From Calothrix anomala FACHB-343 (GTDB lineage: Bacteria; Cyanobacteriota; Cyanobacteriia; Cyanobacteriales; Nostocaceae): a stretch of DNA of 64,000 bases. Position 1 is the stretch's first letter, and each line of letters opens with the position of its first letter. Of this stretch, positions 17,032 to 26,978 are shown piece by piece. The notes beneath the pieces were generated by a model that saw only the letters and a list, made by a program, of their open reading frames with translations, was not told the DNA's origin and did not search any database. The position numbers and the translations under genes were made by a program. The DNA lies in assembly GCF_014696435.1 (NCBI RefSeq), contig NZ_JACJQG010000007.1, positions 114,477 to 178,476 of the forward strand, given 5' to 3'.

Positions 17032-19038
17032 ATGCATTTTATGATTCGTCCTCGGGCATTATTCTTAAAACTACTCCCTTTATTATTTTTAATCGCTTTT
17101 TTAACTACTACTTGCGCTCAGTCCAGCCAAACTAGTGAAAGTAAGATTGTTGCTTTAGGTGCAGCAGTCACATCAGTTAAAGAAAATATTGTTTATCCAG
17201 AAAATGCAACTGTCGTTGATGTAACTGCACCAGAATATGGAGCCATACCCAACGATAGTCAAGATGATACCGCAGCTATTCAAAAAGCGCTGAGTCGGTA
17301 TCCTGCTGGTAGCAGAGTAATTTATTTACCCAATGGGGTTTATAACATCTCAAATTCCCTCTACTGGCCTAAAGGTAAGCGTTTCCGCTCTGATTACAAG
17401 CGAACTATACTCCAAGGACAAAGCACAGAAGGGGTAATTATTCAACTCCAAGATAACTCTCCTAATTTTCAAAATCCCCAAAAACCAAGGCCAGTAGTAT
17501 CTACAGGTTTTGATCCCGATGAAAATCCTAAATCTGAAGATTTCCGAGCCAGTAAGATAGCGCAACGCTTTAGTAATTCAGTCAGAAATCTGACTATTAA
17601 TATCGGGAATAAAAATCCGGGAGCAGAAGGACTCAATTTTGCTGCTAATAATCAAGGCGCAGTTCGCAGTGTAAAAATTATCTCTCCTGACGGACAGGGA
17701 ACAACAGGTTTAGCATTAACTCATGGCGAAATTGGGCCGCTGTTAATAGAAGATGTGGAAATTGTTGGATTTGACAACGGAATCCTGACAAATAACGGGA
17801 TTAATAGCGTGACATTGCAAAATATTACAGTCCGCGACCAAAAACGCGCAGGTATTTACAATGGCGGACAGGTAATGAGTCTTGAGGGTTTCAGTAGTTT
17901 TAATTCTGTACCTGCAATTATTAATGGCAAAAATCCTCATAAAGGTAACGAGCCAGGTAGTATATTAACTCTGGTGAATGCCAAACTCATTGGTCGTGGT
18001 AAAGCAAACAAGACTGTGGCAATTTCTTCGGCGGGGTTTGTCTATGCCAGAAATGTAACATCTTCAGGCTATAGAAACATTTTCACCAGCAATGCCCGTA
18101 AAGCCGAAAAAAATCTCAAAAATGCGGCTGTAGATGAATTTACTTCCCGTCCTATCCTCTCTAACTTTCCTTCACCAGAGCGTTCTTTACAACTACCAAT
18201 TAAGCAATTTCCTAAGCTGGAATGGGACGATCGCAAAAATTGGGCAAGTGTGGAGAAATTTGGCGCAAATCCCAAAGATAAAAAGGATGATACAGCAGCT
18301 TTTCAAGCCGCCATCGATTCTGGTGCAACTACTGTCTTTGTGCCAAATAAGGGTAGGTTTACAATCGACGGTTCCCTAAAACTCAGAGGAAAAGTACAAA
18401 GATTTCTCAGTACTGGCGGAATCATTGAGGGTGATGGGGAGATAGTTGCAGATAATGGTAACCAACCAACGTTGATTGTCGAAAACTTTTTTGTAGGATA
18501 TAAATCCAAGCTCAAGTGGAAAAGTATTGCTAATCGCACTGTAGTTTTCCGCAGTATGATGCACCTTGATTTAGAAAGTCAAGGTACTGGGGATCTGTTC
18601 ATTGATGATGCAAGTATGGGACAACTGAGATTTCTCAACCCCAAGCAAAGCATTTGGGCACGCCAGATTAATCCTGAAGGTGGTTCAGCAACTAATGTGG
18701 TGAATAATGGCGCTAAACTGTGGATTTTGGGCATGAAAACCGAGAAAGCTCAAACAAAAATTGAAACTGCCAATGGCGGCTTGACTGAACTTTTAGGTGC
18801 ATTGATTTATGCCACTTCTAAAGAAGATCCAAAAGTTCCCCTGTTCAGAATCAATAATGCTAGTGCTAGTTTTGCTGGAGTAGGCGAAGCATATTTTGAT
18901 AAAGACACTTATGAAATTTGGGTTGAAGAAACAAGGGGTAGTAATACCAAAATCCTCAAAAGAAACGATATTCCTAGCAGAATGACTGCAAACGGGCGTG
19001 CTTTGGTGCTGTATAGCGGCTTCGATAAGCGACCCTAG
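17032..19038 (+). CDS. Secreted pectate-lyase-fold (GH55-like) lipoprotein
   Basis: This 668-residue protein has an N-terminal signal segment (LKLLPLLFLIAFLTTTC, about residues 12-28) with a possible lipobox cysteine at 28. Two pectate-lyase-3 type units follow, each opening with the same signature: VDVTAPEYGAIPNDSQDDTA (about 62-81) and the SVEKFGANPKDKKDDTAAFQ region (about 405-424). Parallel beta-helix repeats run between and after them. This duplicated entry pattern is found in GH55-type glucanases and related polysaccharide enzymes. The substrate is unknown; it is probably exported and cell-surface bound. The gene is divergent from dhaL and convergent with dus. Confidence 0.8.
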   Translation: MHFMIRPRALFLKLLPLLFLIAFLTTTCAQSSQTSESKIVALGAAVTSVKENIVYPENATVVDVTAPEYGAIPNDSQDDTAAIQKALSRYPAGSRVIYLPNGVYNISNSLYWPKGKRFRSDYKRTILQGQSTEGVIIQLQDNSPNFQNPQKPRPVVSTGFDPDENPKSEDFRASKIAQRFSNSVRNLTINIGNKNPGAEGLNFAANNQGAVRSVKIISPDGQGTTGLALTHGEIGPLLIEDVEIVGFDNGILTNNGINSVTLQNITVRDQKRAGIYNGGQVMSLEGFSSFNSVPAIINGKNPHKGNEPGSILTLVNAKLIGRGKANKTVAISSAGFVYARNVTSSGYRNIFTSNARKAEKNLKNAAVDEFTSRPILSNFPSPERSLQLPIKQFPKLEWDDRKNWASVEKFGANPKDKKDDTAAFQAAIDSGATTVFVPNKGRFTIDGSLKLRGKVQRFLSTGGIIEGDGEIVADNGNQPTLIVENFFVGYKSKLKWKSIANRTVVFRSMMHLDLESQGTGDLFIDDASMGQLRFLNPKQSIWARQINPEGGSATNVVNNGAKLWILGMKTEKAQTKIETANGGLTELLGALIYATSKEDPKVPLFRINNASASFAGVGEAYFDKDTYEIWVEETRGSNTKILKRNDIPSRMTANGRALVLYSGFDKRP

Positions 19039-19063
19039 TACACTGTTCCACCTAGTTTTGCTT

Positions 19064-20089
19064 TTAGGGAACGCCTGCGTAGGGTGCTAAAGCTAAAGTT
19101 TTCGTAATATCAGTCAGGAGAAAGCGATCGCACAGGTTAAACAGTTCTACCTCGGTTTGGGTTTGTCGCATCAGCCGCAGGAAATGACCTTCAGCGTCAA
19201 CACTCAGGGCAATATAGTTAAGGAACATTTTCAAGTAGCCTACGCGCGATCGCATTGGCATAGTTGACGCTGTGGGCGTTTGCCATAAACGATCAATATA
19301 GTTGCGTACCTCTACTAAAGGAACGGGCGCGATCGCTTCTCCTCGCAAAACCTGGCGAATTTGATGAAAAATCCAAGGATTCCCGATGGCCCAGCGTCCC
19401 ACCATTACACCCGCAGCCCCTGTTTGAGACAGCACTTCCATAGCTGTTGTCGCCGAGTTAATATTGCCATTAGCCAGCACTGGACAATCAACTCTTCTCA
19501 CCGCTTCGGCAATCAAATCATATTTCACTACCCCGTGGTACATATCTTTCACCGTGCGACCATGCAAAGAGAGCAAATCAATGCTGTGGCGATTGATGAT
19601 ATCTAGGATTTTGTCAAAGTTATCTGTATTTTCAAAGCCTACGCGCATTTTGACAGTTAAAGGGCGATCGTTGACTGCTTGTCGCAGTTCTCCCAAAATC
19701 CGCTCCACTTTTTCTGGTTCTCGCAGCAATCCACCCCCAACATTTTTGCGATAGATTCGCGGTGCTGGACAGCCCATATTCAAGTCAACTCCCGCGATAT
19801 TATAGCCGCAGAGTTCCTTTGCTGTTCTGACTAAGTCGGGAATGCTTTCGCCAATCATTTGCGCAAAAACCGGGCGATCGGTGTCGTTTTCGGTGATTGC
19901 TGCCAAAATGTGACGATTGAGCCGTGAGGTATCATTGACGCGGAAATACTCAGTAAAGAAGTAGTCAGGACTACCATAGTGGGCAATCACCTTCATAAAC
20001 CAGAGATTTGTCACATCCTGCATAGGCGCAAGAGCGGTGAGCGGTAGGTCTTTCTGAAGCGATTGGGGGAGCGATACCTGGGACGACAT
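19064..20089 (-). CDS. dus: tRNA-dihydrouridine synthase
   Basis: An FMN enzyme reducing uridine to dihydrouridine in tRNA D-loops. From ATG 20087-20089 the 341-residue protein shows TALAPMQDVTN at the N-terminus, the catalytic cysteine Cys107 in VDLNMGCPAP, Lys/Arg contacts in KMRVGF, LHGRTV and the FMN phosphate loop GVMVGRWAIGNPW. A TTG start at 20110 would add seven unconserved residues. The substrate position (DusA/B/C type) cannot be assigned with confidence. It is on the same strand as dhaK and 63 bp downstream of it, so co-transcription is likely. Confidence 0.93.
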   Translation of the reverse strand: MSSQVSLPQSLQKDLPLTALAPMQDVTNLWFMKVIAHYGSPDYFFTEYFRVNDTSRLNRHILAAITENDTDRPVFAQMIGESIPDLVRTAKELCGYNIAGVDLNMGCPAPRIYRKNVGGGLLREPEKVERILGELRQAVNDRPLTVKMRVGFENTDNFDKILDIINRHSIDLLSLHGRTVKDMYHGVVKYDLIAEAVRRVDCPVLANGNINSATTAMEVLSQTGAAGVMVGRWAIGNPWIFHQIRQVLRGEAIAPVPLVEVRNYIDRLWQTPTASTMPMRSRVGYLKMFLNYIALSVDAEGHFLRLMRQTQTEVELFNLCDRFLLTDITKTLALAPYAGVP

Positions 20090-20152
20090 AGAGGTGAAGA
20101 GCGTTGACAAAGCATCACTTTATCAAAAAATCGTTAGCGCGATCGCTGTCCC

Positions 20153-21226
20153 CTAAATTCCCCAGCGTAAGCTTGGTGTTTTAACTGGTGCATCCCATAG
20201 CCGGAGCATTTCATCATCTAATTTTAATAGGGTAATTGAGCATCCTTGCATTTCTAAAGATGTCATATAAGAGCCGATAAGATTGCGGACGATTTGCAAT
20301 CCCTGCTGGGCGCAGATTTGTGCTAGTTGGCGATAGACCAGATATAGTTCAGAAAGGGGAGTACCACCCATACCATTGACGAATGCTAAAATGCGATCGC
20401 CTGTTTGCAATGGTGGATCTGTTAATTCTACATCTACCCATTCGCCTTGATTTTCATCCCATTCCCTGACTGTACGGTGATAGCCTGTATCTTCAATGAG
20501 CGATCGCGTCAAAATTTCGGTAATCTCATCTGCGGATTGTAAGAGAATGCGTTCTCTACCGGGTTCGCCATGTATGCCGATACCAATTTCTAATTCGCGA
20601 TCGCTTAATGTAAATGTTGGTGAACCTTTAGCGGGTACTGTACAAGAACTCAAGGCAATTCCCATACTCCGTCCATGCAAGTTTACCCGACGGCATAAAT
20701 CGGCAATTTGCGGCAAATCGTAACCCTGTTCTGCTGCTGCACCGCAAATTTTTTCTGCTAATACTGTTGTGCCTACACCCCGCCTGCCCTGAGTATAAAG
20801 GCTATCCTTCACCGCCACATCATCATCAATCAAAATATTCAGCACCCGGATACCCTCACTGCGGGCTAATTCCGTCGCCATTTCAAAGTTCATCACATCG
20901 CCGCTATAATTTTTGACGATATAAAGGATACCAGCCCCGCCATTTACTTGCTGGGCTGCTGCTAACATTTGATCGGGCGTGGGTGAAGTGAAAACCTCTC
21001 CCGGACAAGCTGCATCTAACATTCCCCGTCCCACAAAACCCCCGTGCATCGGCTCGTGTCCGCTACCACCACCAGAAATAATGGCTACTTTTCCCTGTAC
21101 TGGTGCATCGGCTCGATAAACAAAAGTAGGATCGTAACTCACTTGAATTAAATCGCTATGAGCCGCAGCCATACCTTGTAAGCTTTCTCGGACAAAGTCT
21201 TCTGGGTTGTTAATTAGTTTTTTCAT
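20153..21226 (-). CDS. dhaK: Dihydroxyacetone kinase subunit DhaK
   Basis: The substrate-binding subunit of dihydroxyacetone kinase, about 357 residues from ATG 21224-21226. It shows [16 protein letters not shown] (51-66), which holds the substrate pocket, Asp110 in NYSGD and His219 in IGIHGEPG, the histidine that binds dihydroxyacetone covalently as a hemiaminal. The upstream extension to 21244 is encoded by a dispersed palindromic repeat and is rejected. The gene is intact with normal length, so a functional two-subunit kinase with DhaL is likely despite the separation. The phosphoryl donor (ATP or PTS) is not decided by this window. Confidence 0.95.
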   Translation of the reverse strand: MKKLINNPEDFVRESLQGMAAAHSDLIQVSYDPTFVYRADAPVQGKVAIISGGGSGHEPMHGGFVGRGMLDAACPGEVFTSPTPDQMLAAAQQVNGGAGILYIVKNYSGDVMNFEMATELARSEGIRVLNILIDDDVAVKDSLYTQGRRGVGTTVLAEKICGAAAEQGYDLPQIADLCRRVNLHGRSMGIALSSCTVPAKGSPTFTLSDRELEIGIGIHGEPGRERILLQSADEITEILTRSLIEDTGYHRTVREWDENQGEWVDVELTDPPLQTGDRILAFVNGMGGTPLSELYLVYRQLAQICAQQGLQIVRNLIGSYMTSLEMQGCSITLLKLDDEMLRLWDAPVKTPSLRWGI

Positions 21227-21232
21227 AATTAT

Positions 21233-21312
21233 TAGAGACGCCATGAATCGCTTCTGTACAATTGTTATTTGTCATTTGTTAGAGACGCGATGAATCGCGT
21301 CTGTACAATTTC
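21233..21312. repeat. Two AGACGC...CGTCT palindromic repeats
   Basis: A degenerate copy (21233-21258, AGAGACGCCATGAATCGC core) and a perfect one (21283-21302), each followed by TGTACAATT and separated by ATTTGTC units. They match 16250-16278 in opposite orientation. Confidence 0.85.
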
Positions 21313-21430
21313 AAGAGAATAAGAGTTTAAGAGAGTTATTGCATAAGTCCTAAATCTAACGAAACAATAACAGATATATTACATAAAGATATCTGCTCAA
21401 CCATCCTTTGCTGACACAACAGAAGTAAAT

Positions 21431-22702
21431 ATGGTCACAGTTAATACATCTCCAGTCATATCTAGCAGTGATTTATTTTTGCGTGTCGCTGCTTTGGCTG
21501 CTGATTTTGCGACTCGCGTCGCAATTCACGATCGCGAAGGTTCTTTTCCTTTTGAAAATTTCGCCGCCCTTCAGCAAGCACAACTCTTGAATTTGACGAT
21601 TCCCCAAGAGTTTGGCGGACAAGGTGTGGGATTTGCTACTGTTTGTCGGGTAATTGAAGCGATCGCATCTGGGGATGCAGCTACGGCATTAGTATTAACG
21701 ATGCATTATTTACAACATGCTAATGCTGGACGTAATCGACGCTGGCCGGAAGCGATTTATCAACGGTTGTGTGCGGAATCGGTAGCAGGTATCGCTTTAT
21801 TAAATGCGGCGCGTGTGGAACCGGAATTAGGTACGCCAGCAAGGGGCGGATTACCAGCAACGACTGCGGAATATACTGCTGATGGTTGGCTATTAAATGG
21901 TCATAAAATATACACTACAGGTAGCCCAATTTTAAGTTACTTTGTAGTTTGGGCACGCACTACAGAAGCAGAACCCCGTGTAGGTAATTTTCTCGTACCC
22001 CGTAATCTTGCTGGTGTCTGCATTCAAGACACTTGGGATCATTTGGGAATGCGGGCGACTGGTAGCCACGACCTAATTTTAGAAAATGTCTTAATTCCTA
22101 GAGATTATGCTTTGGATGTGCGTCCATTATCGGCTTGGTCATCTGCCGATCCCTTGCAATTAGCGCTTAATAGTCTATGGTTGAGTGCATTATATCAAGG
22201 CGTAGCCAAAGCAGCGCGAGATTGGCTAGTAGGTTATTTAAACGAGCGATCGCCTAGTAATTTAGGCACGAGTTTAGCCACTTTACCCCGCTTTCAAACA
22301 GCGATGGGGGAAATTGAAGCGTTATTGTATGCAAGCGATCGCCTAATTTACGGTTTAGCCAATGATATGGATGGCGGAAATTATGACAGCAGCGTAGGTT
22401 TACAGGCGCAGACTGTTAAATATATCACTACATCTAATGCGATTCGGGCTGTAGAAACAGGATTATCATTAATCGGCAATCCTGGTTTATCGCGCCATAA
22501 CCCCTTAGAAAGACATTACCGTGATGTACTTTGCAGCCGCATTCATACCCCACAAAACGATGCGATTTGTTTAGCTTTAGGAAAGAAGGTTTTGGGTAAT
22601 GTCAATAGTCAATGGTCAACAGTCAACAGTCAACAGTCAACAGTTAACAGTCAACCGTCAACAGTCAACCCCATTACACATAATGTCAAATATGACTTGT
22701 AA
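21431..22702 (+). CDS. Acyl-CoA dehydrogenase-family flavoprotein with repeat-derived tail
   Basis: About 390 residues of acyl-CoA dehydrogenase fold, then a 34-residue tail. Visible family parts: IPQEFGGQGVGFATVCRVIE (N-terminal helices), GHKIYTTGSPI and NFLVPRN (middle beta-domain), DHLGMRATGSHDLILENV, and a C-terminal FAD-binding region with SLIGNPGLSR. The architecture resembles the SfnB/DszC-type flavin monooxygenases as much as true dehydrogenases, and no catalytic glutamate could be assigned. Residues from about 390 (VNSQWSTVNSQQSTVNSQ...) are translated CAACAGT heptamers, and the frame overlaps the convergent kinase gene by 45 bp. The ancestral stop was probably near 22600. Confidence 0.85.
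   Translation: MVTVNTSPVISSSDLFLRVAALAADFATRVAIHDREGSFPFENFAALQQAQLLNLTIPQEFGGQGVGFATVCRVIEAIASGDAATALVLTMHYLQHANAGRNRRWPEAIYQRLCAESVAGIALLNAARVEPELGTPARGGLPATTAEYTADGWLLNGHKIYTTGSPILSYFVVWARTTEAEPRVGNFLVPRNLAGVCIQDTWDHLGMRATGSHDLILENVLIPRDYALDVRPLSAWSSADPLQLALNSLWLSALYQGVAKAARDWLVGYLNERSPSNLGTSLATLPRFQTAMGEIEALLYASDRLIYGLANDMDGGNYDSSVGLQAQTVKYITTSNAIRAVETGLSLIGNPGLSRHNPLERHYRDVLCSRIHTPQNDAICLALGKKVLGNVNSQWSTVNSQQSTVNSQPSTVNPITHNVKYDL
22600..22668. repeat. CAACAGT heptamer array within the ACAD-like coding end
   Basis: About nine 7-bp units (CAATAGT, CAATGGT, CAACAGT, CAACCGT). Because 7 is not a multiple of 3, three units give seven residues, visible as the STVNSQQ heptapeptide periodicity. 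Confidence 0.9.
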
Positions 22703-25700
22703 CAATTCTTCAACATCAATGGGTTTAGAAATATGCTGTTGAAAGCCGGCGAGTAGAGAACGTTGCCGATCTTCTATTCTGGCGTAGGCTGTGAGCGCGA
22801 TCGCGGGAATTTGCCCGCCTTTTTCATTTGGTAAAGAACGAATCTTTTGGATGAGGGTATAACCATCAACTTCAGGCATACCAATATCGCTGACTAACAC
22901 ATTTGGTTGAAAGGATTCCAGGGCGGCTAAAACTTCGGTAGCAGAGGTGACGGTGAGAACTTCGGCACCGTATTGAGTCAGCAGGGTGCTGCATAATTCA
23001 CGGGTATCTGGTTCGTCATCAACCAATAAGATGCGAACCCCGGTAATATCTGCTGGTTGCTTGGTTGATTGACAAGGCTGGCTTTTTTGCAGATCAATAT
23101 CTAGTAAGGGTAATTGGACTGTAAATTTTGCGCCCTTTCCCTCACCTTGGCTTTCTGCCCAAATCGTTCCCCCATGCGCTTCTACTAGAGAACGAACGAT
23201 CGCTAATCCTAAACCCAATCCTCCATACTGGCGCGTAGTGGAAGCATCTTCTTGACGGAAAGACTCAAAGATATGGGGGAGAAATTCGGGGTTGATGCCT
23301 TTACCTGTATCGCTGACTGTAATTTGGGCAAAGTTGTCAACTTTTTCTAGGCGAATGTCTACCCGTCCGTTGTTGGGGGTAAATTTGATGGCGTTAGATA
23401 ACAGATTCCATACAATTTGCTGAATTCTAGCAGCATCACCCGATACTCTCCCTACTGGTGATAATACGGGATATAACAAAATGGATTTGGCAACGGCTGC
23501 GGTGCGCATGGTGTCAATCGCGGCTTCAATTACAAATGCGAGATTGACGGGAGTGGCATTCATACTGAGTTTACCGCGCAAAATTTTGGCTATATCTAGC
23601 AAATCATCAATTAGTTGGGTTTGCAGCTTGGCGTTGCGTTCAATACTGGCTAGGGCTTGTTGGGTTTTGGTTTCGTCTAATTTGCGTGTTTGTAAGAGCG
23701 TTGCCCAACCTAAAATTGGGTTCAGGGGCGATCGCAATTCGTGAGATAAAATTGCTAAAAATTCATCTTTAATGCGGTTGGCGCGTTCGGCTTCTACTCT
23801 AGCTGTTTGCTCTAATTGTAATAAGCGATCGCGTTCAATTTCTAGTTGTTTTTGAGCTTCAATATCTGTTGCCGTCCCAAACCATTTGATAATTTCACCT
23901 TGCTCATTCTTTTGCCCAACTGCTTGGTGTAAGTGCCAGCGATATACCCCATCTGCTCGCCGCATCCGACCTTGGGCTTGATAGGGAGTATTCTTTTTTA
24001 CAGACTCTAACCACTTTTGCGCCATCACAGGTACATCTTCGGGATGCACAACTTCTTTCCAGCCAACGGTGCGGGCTTGTTCTATGGTTAATCCTGTAAA
24101 CTCCAACCAACGTTTATTGACATCAAGTAAGGCTCCTTGAGCGTTAGCTGTCCAAACTAATTGGGGAATTAGTTCTGCTAAACAACGATAGCGTTCTTCG
24201 CTTTGGCGTAATGCTGCTTCTGCTTGTTTGCGATCGCTAATATCCACCGTAGAGCCGACTACCCGAATTACCTGTCCTTGCTCGTCGCGAATTAAACAAC
24301 CCCGTTCCCACACATTTACCCAATGCCCATTTTTGTGGCGCACGCGATATTCACCTTCATAAAGATGTTGGGAACTGCCAAATAATTTGGGTACTAGTGG
24401 TTGTAAACGGGCAACATCTGCGGGATCGACTAATTCTTGCCACCAACTAGCGCTAGCGGGGACATCTTCCGGGTGAAAACCCACCAAATCGAAGAGTTTT
24501 TCGGAACGATAGACTTCGTTGGTTTTTAAGTTCCAGTCAAATACCAAACCATTGACAGCGTTAGTTACCAAGCGAAAACGTTCTCGGCTTTCTTCTAGGG
24601 CTTGCTCTGAGAGTTTGCGATCGCTAATATTGCGCCAAGTAGCAATAAAACCATCAGCAAATTTTGCAACGCGGATATCAAATGCTCTGATTAAGCGCTT
24701 TTGTCCGGATTCTTCTGCATAAACCAAATCATCTTTAATGAGCGATCGCCCAGTCTCTACTACCTGACAATATTCATGAAATAAGCTGCGGTCATTATAT
24801 CCGGGCAATAACTCCTCGCAAGTCATCTCATTGTGGATGCAGGCGGCATTATTGACATAATCTACCCGAAAATCAACAATTTCGCCTTGGTTGTTGCGTA
24901 CAGCCTGGTAAATCCCAAAGCAGTCTAACATCGTTTCCACCGAGGTGCGAAAGCGGGTTTCACTGGCGCGTAATGCTTGAACCGCGCGGGTTTGTTCAAT
25001 TAACGCCCAGACGCGCGCCCAAGTTGCTTGCAACAGTGCTATTTCATCATCGCGCCACACTCGTGGTATTTCCGAATAAAGCGTCAAACTTGCTACCCAC
25101 TGCCCCTGATAAATACCAGGAACGCTGGCAAAGGCTCTCACGTGATATGGCTCATAATTGCTAGCAAAAGCGGCGGTGCGGGGGTCTTGAGTTATGTCTT
25201 CAATCGCGGCAAACTTACCAGCAGCAAAGGTGGCTTGAAATTCTGGGGTGATATAATCCGACAAGGAATAAGCACCAGCCATACTAGGGCCATTTGGGCA
25301 CCAATCTCCCTCGATATTAATTAGACCCTGTTGCCAATCAATCTCGATCCAGGTACAGCGATTCACTTGGAAATATGTACCGAGACTGCTGAGAGTTTCC
25401 CACACCATTGCTTGAGCATCTGTGAGTTGTCGCAGCCGCCCTTCTAGCTCATTGATAAATCGCTCGTTAAGTTCTTGGCGTTTGCGTTCAGTAATATCCT
25501 CAGCAATACCTGTAAGCCGATATACTTTACCTGAATCATCGCGAATGGGAAAACAGCGATCGCGTACCCAGCACACCCTACCATTAGGTAAAACAATCCG
25601 ATACTCTTCGTCAAATCGCCCCGCAGCCGCTTTCGCTTCAAATGCTCTCTCTGTGGCTTCACGGTCTTCTGGATGTAAGAAATTCACCCAGTTTTGTTGA

Positions 25701-26812
25701 TTATCATATAACTCTTGGGCGTCCAATCCCCAAAGGCGGTTATAAGCTGGGCTAACGTAGCTAATTCGGCGGTCTGGGAGTTCAGTTACCCAAAATACCG
25801 CCTGAATATTTTCTGCTAGCTGGCGGAAGCGTTCTTCACTTTGGCGCAAAGCTACTTCAGTTCGTCTGCGTTCCGCTAGTTCATTCTGCGCCTGTTGATA
25901 AAGTTCCGCTTGTTGGATAGCAATACCTACTTGAGTAGCTAATTCTGTGAGTAACTCAACTTCTAAGGCTTGCCATTGTCGGGGAGCTTGGCAATGATGG
26001 GCGATTAACATCCCCCACAATTTACCATTTTGTAAAATTGGGACTACTAGGTTCGCCCTAACTTGTAACTTTTTTAACAGTTCAACGTGACAGATATCAA
26101 TACTACCATCGTAAATATCTGCTTTCTGTGTCACTTGTCCCTGACGGAAATATTCCACATAGTCTTCATTGAGACAAGGATCATGTAGTGAAGTAGAAAG
26201 CAGGGAAATCCAACCTGCACCAACAGATTCCGTCACTACTGTACCCCAGCCATCGGACTGCAAGCGGAAAATCAAAACCCGGTCAGTCTGGAGAAACTGC
26301 CGCACCTGGGACACAGTTGTTTGCCAAATTTCTGCTAAATCGAGGGATTGATGGAGTTTTTGAGTAATTTGCCAGACTAAACGCTCTCGTTCAATACGCT
26401 GTTGCAATTGCGTGCGTAACTGCACAGCTTCAATTGCGCCATTTACCGCCAGTTGTAACCCTTCTGGGGTAATTTGCTCCTTCACCAGATAATCTTGTGC
26501 GCCGGCTTTCATCGCCTGGACTGCGATCGCCTCATTACCCTGCCCAGTTACCATAATTACTGGTAAGCAAGGCTTTTGTGTCAAAGATTGTAAGCGATTG
26601 AGAAATTCCAGCCCATCTAAATCGGGTAATCGATAGTCAAGTAACACCACATCGATTTGGTGCTGCTGCCATAGCTCTAACCCTTGTCGCCCCAGTTCCG
26701 CCTCGAAAATATTGTAAGCATATTCGCGATCGCGCCGTAAATAGCGCCGATAAAGTTCCCGGTCTTCTGGGGAATCATCAACAATTAACAGGATGCGCCC
26801 GGTTTGACACAT
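22658..26812 (-). CDS. Hybrid histidine kinase: REC, dual-Cys GAF, multiple PAS/GAF, HisKA, HATPase, REC
   Basis: This is a 1384-residue soluble sensor kinase. Order: receiver (Asp59, acidic pair Asp12/Asp13), GAF about 145-310, PAS plus PAC about 325-450, a second GAF about 455-615, three further PAS/PAC units (about 620-1000), HisKA (ILSHELRSPLNPILGW), HATPase (NLLSNAIKFTPN, DTGKG, GLGLGL) and a C-terminal receiver (VSDIGMPEVDG). The first GAF has Cys240-His241 in DICHVELL and a second cysteine in DPC212L, 28 residues apart. That is the spacing of DXCF-type cyanobacteriochromes, although Phe is replaced by Leu. It is thus a possible bilin-binding light sensor. The output regulator is unknown; the next gene encodes a universal stress protein. 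Confidence 0.9.
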   Translation of the reverse strand: MCQTGRILLIVDDSPEDRELYRRYLRRDREYAYNIFEAELGRQGLELWQQHQIDVVLLDYRLPDLDGLEFLNRLQSLTQKPCLPVIMVTGQGNEAIAVQAMKAGAQDYLVKEQITPEGLQLAVNGAIEAVQLRTQLQQRIERERLVWQITQKLHQSLDLAEIWQTTVSQVRQFLQTDRVLIFRLQSDGWGTVVTESVGAGWISLLSTSLHDPCLNEDYVEYFRQGQVTQKADIYDGSIDICHVELLKKLQVRANLVVPILQNGKLWGMLIAHHCQAPRQWQALEVELLTELATQVGIAIQQAELYQQAQNELAERRRTEVALRQSEERFRQLAENIQAVFWVTELPDRRISYVSPAYNRLWGLDAQELYDNQQNWVNFLHPEDREATERAFEAKAAAGRFDEEYRIVLPNGRVCWVRDRCFPIRDDSGKVYRLTGIAEDITERKRQELNERFINELEGRLRQLTDAQAMVWETLSSLGTYFQVNRCTWIEIDWQQGLINIEGDWCPNGPSMAGAYSLSDYITPEFQATFAAGKFAAIEDITQDPRTAAFASNYEPYHVRAFASVPGIYQGQWVASLTLYSEIPRVWRDDEIALLQATWARVWALIEQTRAVQALRASETRFRTSVETMLDCFGIYQAVRNNQGEIVDFRVDYVNNAACIHNEMTCEELLPGYNDRSLFHEYCQVVETGRSLIKDDLVYAEESGQKRLIRAFDIRVAKFADGFIATWRNISDRKLSEQALEESRERFRLVTNAVNGLVFDWNLKTNEVYRSEKLFDLVGFHPEDVPASASWWQELVDPADVARLQPLVPKLFGSSQHLYEGEYRVRHKNGHWVNVWERGCLIRDEQGQVIRVVGSTVDISDRKQAEAALRQSEERYRCLAELIPQLVWTANAQGALLDVNKRWLEFTGLTIEQARTVGWKEVVHPEDVPVMAQKWLESVKKNTPYQAQGRMRRADGVYRWHLHQAVGQKNEQGEIIKWFGTATDIEAQKQLEIERDRLLQLEQTARVEAERANRIKDEFLAILSHELRSPLNPILGWATLLQTRKLDETKTQQALASIERNAKLQTQLIDDLLDIAKILRGKLSMNATPVNLAFVIEAAIDTMRTAAVAKSILLYPVLSPVGRVSGDAARIQQIVWNLLSNAIKFTPNNGRVDIRLEKVDNFAQITVSDTGKGINPEFLPHIFESFRQEDASTTRQYGGLGLGLAIVRSLVEAHGGTIWAESQGEGKGAKFTVQLPLLDIDLQKSQPCQSTKQPADITGVRILLVDDEPDTRELCSTLLTQYGAEVLTVTSATEVLAALESFQPNVLVSDIGMPEVDGYTLIQKIRSLPNEKGGQIPAIALTAYARIEDRQRSLLAGFQQHISKPIDVEELLQVIFDIMCNGVDC

Positions 26813-26825
26813 GATTAATCATCCA

Positions 26826-26978
26826 GATAAGCAGGGAGCAGGGGGGCAGGGAGCAGGGAGCAGGGAGCAGAGGGGCAGGAAGCAGGGGGAGCAATAGCAA
26901 ATGACAATTGACAATTGACTCTTGCCCAATGCCCCATGCCCAATGCCCAATGCCCCATGCCCAATGCCCAATGCCCCA
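26826..26978. repeat. GCAGGGA and GCCCAAT heptamer arrays
   Basis: About seven GGGAGCA units (26834-26890) and about seven CCCAATG/CCCCATG units (26926-26978) fill the gap between the kinase and the stress-protein gene. The second array reaches the stop codon of the stress-protein gene. Confidence 0.9.
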
